Shown here: piece after piece, positions 31,924-40,900 of the stretch | Position numbering within the stretch: the first letter of the stretch is position 1 | Layout of the letters: each line of letters opens with the position of its first letter | Source of the DNA: Botrimarina mediterranea | GTDB lineage: Bacteria > Planctomycetota > Planctomycetia > Pirellulales > Lacipirellulaceae | Length of the DNA stretch: 64,000 nt | NCBI RefSeq assembly: GCF_007753265.1 | Contig: NZ_CP036349.1 | Span: 4,125,363-4,189,362 of the forward strand | Reading direction: 5' to 3' | The notes under the pieces: generated by a model | What the model was told of the DNA's origin: nothing | What the model saw: only the letters and a program-made list of their open reading frames with translations | Database searches by the model: none | Translations under genes and position numbers: made by a program

Positions 31924-34845
31924 TCAGAGACAACAGTGGTTGCGCTGGCGTCGTAGCATGCCAGCGCCCAACAGCGGCAGCAGCAACACGGCTCCGGTCA
32001 GCTCGGGCGTCGATTGGGAAGAAATTAGACTGATCGTCGCGCCATAGTTGCTGCTCCAGAGCTGGTAATCCAAGAGCGTGACTTCGCCATCGCCGTCGCC
32101 ATCGGCGGAATCGTACGCTGCCAAGCCTGTGGTCCCGAGGTTGTCGCGCCAGACGGTATAGTCCGCCGCGTCGACCACGCCATCGCCGTTGTAGTCGCCG
32201 GGCAAGAGGGGCGCCACCATCGCGTATCCGATCCCATCGAACCAAGTTCGTGAGGCGTTCCCGTTGAGCGTCTGCCAGTCGTCGATGAACACTTCAATGC
32301 CACCGCCCGTCTCGACGCTCTCCCGACCCAAGTAGGCGCGGTAGAGCAAGAGGTCGTTGTTGTTGGCGGCGACCGTCACGGCGTCATCGAACTGCTCTTC
32401 GAACTGATCATCTGGGGCGTGTTGCGAGCCGTACTTGCGGAAGTCCAGCAGGTTGTCGCTTTCGAGTCCTGCGAGCAGACGCCAGTCCTCGTCATTGTCG
32501 CTCCAGAAGTAGGCGAACACGTCGTAGACGCCTACCTCTATGCCGGAAGCAGTGGTTCTCAGCGTAGGGGCGTTCTCGGCGCCCGACTCGTTCGAAGTCA
32601 GCACGCTGCCGCCGTTGCCGAAGCCGGTGCGCTCGTGCCAGAGGTTGTCCGTCGCCCCGGCGGTGCTGCTGGCGGAGGTCGGGGCGATCGGCGAACCATC
32701 CATTCGGGCGGTGTTCGTCGCTGTCGCGTCCACATAAGTGACGAGCCTGCTCGGCCCGATGTCGTCTTGATCGATGATCCCGACGACAGCCGCATTGATG
32801 TCGTGGGCCGACGTGTAGTTGCCGCGGAACCAGAACACCGTTTGCGGCCCCACGCCGTGCGTGTCGGGCGCAATCGGTCGGAGGTTATCGACCGAGGAGT
32901 TCTCGGTGACCGCGTTCCAGTTCCATTGCGACCCGTCGTACTTGCCCCGGTAGATCTCGTGATTGGCGGTCTCCGTACTCCCGGTCGCGTCGCGCGGATC
33001 GATGTACGTCGAGATGTAGAGCGTGTTCTCATCGCCAGGGATCAGCGCCCCGATGCCTGTGTAGTCTTGCTCCGGGCCATACAGACGATCCCCCATCCGG
33101 GCAATCTCCTGGTTCTCCCAACTGGAGGTCGCGGGGTTCCAGCGGGCGAAGTGCAGGCGATGGTCGATCGGGTTGCTCGTGCTACCGTCGTTGGTCAGGC
33201 CGTCGGGGTTCCACCGCGACGTGTAGAGCAGCATCAGATTGCCGTCAGAGTCGAGCGCTGCGTCGGACGTCCAGAGGCGGTTGGTCCCTTGCCCTAACGG
33301 GTCGGGCGCTGCGACCGGCGTAAAGTCGGTGACGTCCGGCACGGCGCCGGCGCCGGCGCCGGCGGTCACGTTGCTGTCGAACAGATTCTCGTCGATGACA
33401 TTGCCCAGCAAGTCGAACGTCTGGCCCCCTTCGATATAACCCGCAAAGATGCTGTTGTTGTAGTTGCGAGGGTGGGTCTCGGTGGTGGCGAAGTAGATGC
33501 GATCGACGCCGTTCGAGACGTACTTCGGGTACGCCGAGTACCCCTGCGCCGCGCTCTCCAGAAGTTGCCCTCCCCACTCGACGCTATTCGTCTCGGGGTC
33601 GTAGCGGAGCACATTGGGCATGTTCTGCGCGGCGCCGTTGGTCGATAGCAGGCCGTAACTGCGGGAGATGTTGTAGACCTGATCTTCTTCCGAAAGGTAG
33701 AAGAGATTGTGGTAGCTCACGTTGGCGAACTCGGCGGTCCCGCCGGGATGCGTGTTGGCGCCGGGGACGTTCTCGAACCAGTTGTAGAGTTGCTCCTCCG
33801 ACCAGGACCTGCTGTCGCCGGGGTTTCTGGAGACACGGTAGCGAGTGAACTCGTCGCCGAGGCCGCCGTTGTTCCCGTGGTTGGCGTACATCGCCAAGTA
33901 GCGTCCGTCGGGCAGCACCAAGAGGGCGCCGACGTTGTGGTCGTCGTTCTGGATGGCGGGGTTGGTTGTCTGGTTCGACAATCGCGTCACGACGCGACGG
34001 CCCGTTGCGGGATCGAAATCGACTACGTCCACGTTGCCCGGGTAGCCGCCTCCCTGCACGGTCTCGTCGAAGCCGACCGAGTTGACGAGCACGCGGCCAT
34101 TGTTTGGATTGACGATCGCGCGCTCGTCGGTGTACCAGGTCCAGTTGCCGTCGCTATCGAACTGGATCAGATTGCCGCGCACGATGTCGGTGATGGGCGC
34201 CGGCCCTGAGGGGGGCAGGAGGCTGGCGGAGATGGCGTCGAACGCGATGTTTCGCTGCGACCCCACGCCGGTCCGCTCGGCGCCGAGCGAGACCCGCAAC
34301 CGCGCTGCGCCGGACGGGACCGCAGCCGCCTGCATGTCTTCGACATGGACCCACCCGCCTCCGGCTTGGGTGTCGCCGGCGTAACCCGCCCCGAGCATGG
34401 CGCCGCCCGCGTCGTAGAAGTCGTACGAGATCGTTCCGAGGTCGTTCGTGTCGATGTCGAAGTAGGCGTACGACAGCCCCAAGGACCAATCGCCCGCGCC
34501 GATCTGAGAACCGTAAGGCGTCAGGTCGATGTCCTGGTAAATCCGCGCGGCGTTCGCGTCGCCGCCGATCAGCGGGCCCGACCCGCTGTAACCGCCGTAG
34601 GGCCAGTTCGCCGAGATGAACTGATTGCTGCCCGCGTAGCCACCACCGGGATCGGCCCCCGCCAGCGAGCTGTCGCCAACCCAGAAGGGATTGAACCCGT
34701 CCGCCACACTCCAACCGGCAGGAATCGAAAGCGGAGCGCCCGACTCGAAGCCGCCATTGATCACGCTGAGGGCGATCGGACTTTGGGCCGCCGCCGACGT
34801 GAGCGTCAACAGGCACGCCAGCGTGAAACCGACGCTTCTCGTCAT
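31924..34845 (-). CDS. Secreted BNR-4-like protein with dockerin (possible polysaccharide lyase)
   Basis: A 973-residue exoprotein. A signal peptide (MTRSVGFTLACLLTLTSAAAQ) precedes a jelly-roll domain (about 28-215). Next is a seven-blade-like BNR-4 domain (about 220-680) with GNWTWYTDERAIV, NDDHNVGALLVLPDGRYLAMYANH, SYHNLFYLSEE, YSAYPKYVSNG, and RIYFATTETHP. These Trp/His/Tyr blocks resemble ulvan-lyase-type (PL24/PL25) and other BNR-4 proteins, so a lyase or hydrolase role is possible but not certain. A second sandwich (about 690-870) and a dockerin-like unit [20 protein letters not shown] (near 882) follow. The tail (TPELTGAVLLLPLLGAGMLRR) is a PEP-CTERM-like sorting signal. ATG 34845 opens the signal peptide. 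Confidence 0.75.
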   Translation of the reverse strand: MTRSVGFTLACLLTLTSAAAQSPIALSVINGGFESGAPLSIPAGWSVADGFNPFWVGDSSLAGADPGGGYAGSNQFISANWPYGGYSGSGPLIGGDANAARIYQDIDLTPYGSQIGAGDWSLGLSYAYFDIDTNDLGTISYDFYDAGGAMLGAGYAGDTQAGGGWVHVEDMQAAAVPSGAARLRVSLGAERTGVGSQRNIAFDAISASLLPPSGPAPITDIVRGNLIQFDSDGNWTWYTDERAIVNPNNGRVLVNSVGFDETVQGGGYPGNVDVVDFDPATGRRVVTRLSNQTTNPAIQNDDHNVGALLVLPDGRYLAMYANHGNNGGLGDEFTRYRVSRNPGDSRSWSEEQLYNWFENVPGANTHPGGTAEFANVSYHNLFYLSEEDQVYNISRSYGLLSTNGAAQNMPNVLRYDPETNSVEWGGQLLESAAQGYSAYPKYVSNGVDRIYFATTETHPRNYNNSIFAGYIEGGQTFDLLGNVIDENLFDSNVTAGAGAGAVPDVTDFTPVAAPDPLGQGTNRLWTSDAALDSDGNLMLLYTSRWNPDGLTNDGSTSNPIDHRLHFARWNPATSSWENQEIARMGDRLYGPEQDYTGIGALIPGDENTLYISTYIDPRDATGSTETANHEIYRGKYDGSQWNWNAVTENSSVDNLRPIAPDTHGVGPQTVFWFRGNYTSAHDINAAVVGIIDQDDIGPSRLVTYVDATATNTARMDGSPIAPTSASSTAGATDNLWHERTGFGNGGSVLTSNESGAENAPTLRTTASGIEVGVYDVFAYFWSDNDEDWRLLAGLESDNLLDFRKYGSQHAPDDQFEEQFDDAVTVAANNNDLLLYRAYLGRESVETGGGIEVFIDDWQTLNGNASRTWFDGIGYAMVAPLLPGDYNGDGVVDAADYTVWRDNLGTTGLAAYDSADGDGDGEVTLLDYQLWSSNYGATISLISSQSTPELTGAVLLLPLLGAGMLRRQRNHCCL

Positions 34846-34904
34846 GACGCTTTTACACGGTGGTTGAAGGCATGAGCGGACGATCGTTGGTCGTTTCACC
34901 TGGA

Positions 34905-37900
34905 TCACAAAGCCACCGCCAAATCCGCGGCTAACTCATCGAGCCATGAACTCTCTCCTTCGCCGGGCTCATCGCCCGATTCATCTGCTAGAGAGATAGT
35001 GACTCTGTCAGCGTCAAAGGCTTCGTCCCGTTGTAACGAAAGCAGAAGCAGCGTCTGCGTGTCGGTGATGGTCGGCGTCGTGACGATCCGGGCGATCCCG
35101 CCGCTGCCGGTGATGGCGCTGGCTTCGAGGCTGTTGAGGCTTTGTCCGAAAGCGTTGACGGCGCTGATCACATAGAAGTAGGCCGTGCTCGACGCCAAGC
35201 CGCTGTTGCTAAAGTTGGTCGAGGTGACGCCCGTGGCGACGACTTCGTACGGCCCACCGCTGACAGTGGAACGGTAGACGTTGTAGCTCGTGGCGCCGGA
35301 GGACGGCGTCCACGCCAGGTTGATCTGCGAACTGGATGCGCTGGTCGCCGTCAAACCGCTCGGCGCCGACGGCGCGAGGCTTTCAGCCGGGCCGAAGCCC
35401 GTGGGCGCCGGCAAGGCGTCGAGTTGGAGGACGAACTTATCGAGGCGGGTTCCGTTCTCACGGTAAGCGATCTGGAGCACATGGTCGCCGGCCCCGAGTG
35501 CGTTGACCTGCGCGTTGTCCGTCGAGAACCAAGCCCCGATTCCCGAGCGGTTGTTTTCGAGGTTCCAGCCCCCGTTATCGATCCGCCAGAAGAACGAGTC
35601 GTCCTCGGCGGAGTTGGTCATCATCCGGAACCAGAACCGGTAGTTGCCCGCCGTCGAGACGTTGAAGCTGTAGCTGACGATGAACTCGTCGGTCGTTCCC
35701 GGGGGCGCGTTGCCGGTGTGGTTGTAGGCGGGATCGACTTCGATCGACGCGCCGCCCGAAGCCGAGGTGTCGCTCTGGATTGTCCAGCGGTCGCCGACAA
35801 CGCCACTTTCCGTCTCCATCGAGACGACGCCGCCTACCTCGACGAAGAGCCGCTCGGTCTTCGCCAGCGCCTCGGCGCTGATCAGGCTGGCGCCGCCGGG
35901 GCCGACGGCGCTGACGACGTAGTAGTAGTCGCCCGGCGCGGGGGCGGGGTCGCTGAAGCTAGTCCCGGTGACGCCGGTCGCAATCGTTACATAAGGGCCC
36001 CCAGCGTTCGGCGCACGGCTGACGTTGTAGGCGGTGGCGCCCGGCGAGGGATTCCAGGAGAGCTCCACCCTGCGAGCGGGCGTGCTGCCGCCGTAGTTCG
36101 CGGCCCAGAACGCGTGGTCATTGGAATCGACAACCCCGTCGCCATCGCCGTCGGCGCCTTGGCCGGGCGTCGCTACGACGGTGTTGACGTTGTCTCGCCA
36201 GACGGCGTAGTCGGCGGCGTTGACGACGCCGTCGCCGTTGTAGTCGCCGGGCGTCGCCTCTTCGACGCCCCACGTTGCGGTTAGCCCCGTTGGGAAGGAG
36301 GGCGAGCCCGGCGCGACGATCGCCCACTGCTGGGCGGCGTCGTTCGAGGTTTCGAGGAACTGAGCAAAATCACCAACGACGGTCGAGCCGCCCGCCATTC
36401 CCACGCTGTAGCCTTGATCGACGACGACAATGTTAAAGAAACCATCGTCGGCGGGCGAAAGGACGAACCGCCGCGCCGACGCGTTGTCAAAGCCCCACGG
36501 CGTCAACCCCAGCGGGTCGCTCCCTTGCTGCGAGAAGACTGGGGCGTAGGTGTTGCTCCAACTCCAATTGCTGGCGCCTACGTTGAGGATGCTGTACTGG
36601 CCGGCGCCGCGGTGAACGAGGCTCCACTGCTCGCTAGTGGACCCGGTGTACTCGTTCTGCACCACCACGTCGCTCCCCTGCGACGTTCCGCGCTCGAGGG
36701 CCAAGCCGCTGTTACGATTGATCAGCTTGTAGACGCCGTTCGGGAGCGAGCCCGTCGCCGACGGCGTCAGCTCGATCCAGTTGAGGTTGAAGCCGCCGGT
36801 GACGACCTCCAGACGAAGCTTCTGCCTCCCCGGTTCGAGGTAGACCACTCTCTCGACGGTCGTCCAGTTCTGGTTGCCGCCCGTAGCGGGCAACTGCCAG
36901 ACGCCGGTCTTGTCGTCGTCGTGCATCAAGACACGCACGGCTCCGCCAACAGAACTCGCCGTGCGCAGCCGGAGCGTGTAGTACCCCGGCTCGCGGACGT
37001 TGAGCGTGTACTCGAGCCATTCGCCCGACACGGTATCGGTGACGTTGAAGTCGCCGAAGCGGTCGTCGGTCAGTTCGATATCGACCCCCACGTCGGGCCG
37101 CAATGCGCCGCCTAGGTTGACGCCGTCGGCGTCACTGTAGGCGACGCCCTCGGCGCCCGTGTCGAAGTGTTCCGCTTCGATGCGGAGCGTTCCCGAGAGG
37201 CCAGTCGTGTAGCGCGGCAGACCGCCGTTGCTGTAGACGCCTCGCTGGGCCGGGAACGCGCCGAAGTCGGGCGTCCATGAGAGGCCCGCCCGCTCAATCA
37301 GGTCGCTGTAGGTCCCGGGAGCGAAGATCGAGGAGGAGATGAAGTTCGGCGGGATGTGCTGAAACGTCAGCCAGGAAATACCCAGCCGCTCGTACTCCGA
37401 AATCTGCTCCACCACGAGGCCGTGGTCCAAGGAGCCCCACTCCTCGCCGGCCACCTCGGTCATGAACACCGGGTAGCCGGCGTTGATGATCGCTTCCACC
37501 GCGGGGATGGTCGCCATGCCCGCGTAGCCGTGGAACGCGACGCCCGTGTTCGACCAGTCGATCGACGCCGCCTGCGAGACCGTGTTGATGTCGGCGATGG
37601 CCGACGCCCCGTCGCCCAGCACCGCGATCGAGAACAGCAGGATCGGCGTCTCTGGCGCCAGCGAGCGGATCAGCGTGTAGGCGTCGGCCTGCATCTGCAG
37701 CGCCGGCGCTGGGTAGGGCGTTGACCAGGCGTGAGGCTCGTTCTGGACCTCAAAGATGACGTGGGTCTCGTCCTTGTAGCGATCGGCGTACAAGGCCCAG
37801 AAGTCCATCACATAGTCGTTATTGAAACTCCCGTTGTTGCCGCCGTTGCCGATGGTGAGCACGAGGTACAGGCCCTCGTCGCGGGTCATCTGCACCATCT

Positions 37901-40900
37901 GGTCGATGCGATTCATCGCGTAACCCGGCGCCGTCCCCGAACCGGGCACGCCCGACCTGTAGTCAGGGTCGAACACCTCGCCGTAGAGGTGGATCGAGTT
38001 GGCGCCGTAGTTCTTGATCTGTTGGATGTTGGCGAGCGGCGGTGGATTGCCCCATTCGGTCGAGGCGAACGGCCCCCGTAAGAGGGCGCCGTTGTCGGCA
38101 ACGAAAGTTGTCCCCGTGGTGTTGAGCGTCGGCCTGCCGCGCGGCGCCGTAATCGCCGCCTCCACACCGTCTTCTAAAGCGGCGGCGACGATCCGCCCCA
38201 CCCCTTCCTCGACCGGCGTGACGGTGAGCTGATCGAGGTTGCCGCCGCTGGAACCGGTCGCCGTCAGCCGCACGGTGTTGACGCCCGCGACGAGGGCGAC
38301 GACCTCCGCGACCGACGTGTAAGCCCCCCAACCGCCCGTCGGCGCAAAGCTTAAGCCGCTGTTGACGATCGCGCCGTTGACGGTCAGTCGCAGCGGCCGG
38401 TCTCCCGAGGCGCCGCTGGCGTAACGAAAGGCCAACTCGTAGGCGCCCGCCGCCGGTGTGTCGAAGGTCCACTCGACGTAGTCCCCGGTCGCGCTAACGA
38501 AGTCGGCGTACCCGCTGCCGGTGAAGCCTGCCCACTCGGTGCCGACGACGGCGCCCGAGAGCAACGCGTCTTCGGCCTCGAGGACGAGCGGGCCCGCCGC
38601 CAGGGTCGCGCTCGACTCGGCGCTGAAGGGACTCTCGCCGGCGCCATTGATCGCGCTAACGCGGTAGTGGTACGTCGCGCTGGTCTCGAGGCCGGCATCG
38701 CTATAGCCGTTCGCCGGCGCGCCCGCGGCGATCAACGTGTACGGCCCACCGGCGACCGCCGATCGGTAGACGTTGTAGCCCGCGGCGCCAGGGGCGGCCG
38801 TCCAGGTGAGGTCGATTTGGGCAGCGGTTGCGGCCGTCGCAGACAGGTAGGTTGGTGCGGCTGGCGCCGGGTCGTTCGCGTTGGGCAGCGTCGCCAACAA
38901 TTGGGGACGCGAACCGGGCGCCACGCTCTCGCTCGAATAGAAGCCGACAAAGTTGTTGCCGACGTTCGGCATCGACAGCCGCAGCGACAGCACGCCGTCG
39001 TTCGCCGCTTCGCTGAGAACGGCGTTGGTGATGTCGATCAACTTCGGCTGACCCACCACGAAGCCCGACACAACCGCCAACACGTTGCCCGAACCCGATG
39101 GCTGGTTGTTCCAGGTCGTGCCCGACTCGCTCCAGCTGTCGTCCGTCATCAGCTCGACCCACATCGGGTCGCCGCTGTCGATCTGGAACGGCGTCAGCGA
39201 CAGCAGCACGCTCGACGCGTTGGCGAGATCGCTGACGTCGAACCGCAAGAAGGCGTTGCGGGTAAAGCCGGCGCCGCCGTCGTTCTTGACAACGATGGTG
39301 GTGTCGTTACCGAAGTTCGCGTTGACGCTACCGCCGTCGCGCACGAAGGTGTCCGCCACCGGTTCAAGCGTCGCCGACGCGGGCGTCGAGACGCTCGCCT
39401 CGGCGCTGGCGGGGCCCTCGCCGACGTCGTTGACCGCGGCGACGACGTAGTGATAGGTCGAGTCGGCGAACAACCCGTTGTCGGTGAACAAGGTCCCCGC
39501 GACGCCGATCGCCACCGTGACGTAAGGGCCGCCGCTGCTGGTCGCTCGCTTGACGGTATAGCTCTCGGCGCCCGGCACGGCCGACCACGACAGGGCAGTC
39601 GCGTTGTAAGCCAAGGCGACCGCCGACAAGCCGCTTGGCGCCGCCGGGGGCTGGGTCGTCTTGGTGATCGCGCTGACTTCGACGCTGGGCGTGCTGGAGC
39701 CGTTCGCATTGACGGCTACGACGACGTAGTGGTAGCCGGTGAGTTCTTCGAGCCCTTCGTCGCTGTAGTCAGTCGCCGTCACCCCAGTCGCGACCGTGGC
39801 GTAGGGGCCGCCGCTACTCGTACCGCGGAGGACGGTGTAGCTGTCGGCGCCCGGAGTGGGCCACCAATCCAGATCGACCTGCGAGGCGGTGACGCCCGTC
39901 ACCGCGACTCCGACCGGCATGAAGGGCGCGTCGCCCACGGTCCAGGTCGATGCGCCGACGACCTCGAGGTGGTCGATGTTGGGCAAGCCGTTCGCGCTGG
40001 TCGCCACAAGCTCGACCGCCGAGACGCCCGCCGGCACGCTGGCGTAGGCCGTGACATATCCCCAATCGGAGAGCGAACCCGTCGGAGCGAAAAGGATGTC
40101 GGAAGCCACCGTCGCGCCGTTCACCACCAGGTCGGCGGTTTGCGGGGTCGTCCCGGCGTAGCGGAACGTGAACGACTTGACGGTGGAGGCGTCGAAGTCG
40201 AGCACCCAATCGACGCTGGCGCCCGCGGCGTTTTGGGCGTCGGCGTAGCCGGCGCCGCTGTAGCCTGAATGGGTCGCGCCGATGACGCCGTCCACGCCGG
40301 CGAAGCCGGGCGCGCCCTCCTCGATCACCAATCCGCTGCCGTAGGCGGTGGGGACCAGCACGAGGTTATCGAGGTAGAGGCTGGCCGCCCCGTTCGAGCG
40401 GGCGCGGAGTTCGATCGTGTTTTGGCCCTCAGCGAGCGCGATATCGAGCGTTGTAACGGCCCAGTCGCTGGTCGAGGCGGTTGGTGTGAACATCGGCGTA
40501 CCGGCGAAGACGCCGTTGACGTACACATCGATTGTCGAGACCGTCGCGCCGGTGACGGAGTACCGCGCCTGGAGCTCGAACACGCCCTCTTGGAGGACGT
40601 TGAAGGTGTCCCGCACCGCGGCCGACGGGTTCGTCCCGAAATTCAGGTAGCCCTGCCCCGTGTAGTTGCGGACCCCGCCCCACTGGCCGGCCGTAGTGAC
40701 GCCGCTGATGTTCTTGTAGTCGAACACCTCCGCCTCGTGCTGCAGCGCGCCCGTGTAGGCCATCGGCCGATCGGGGGCGACGATCGTCGCCGGCGTGAAC
40801 TCGGTCAGGCGGTCGGTCGCAGCGCCCGCCGCGTTGATGGTGATGTCGATCGCGCCGTTGTGCTCGACCGTCAGGATAAACACCCCGTCGGTCCAGTCGC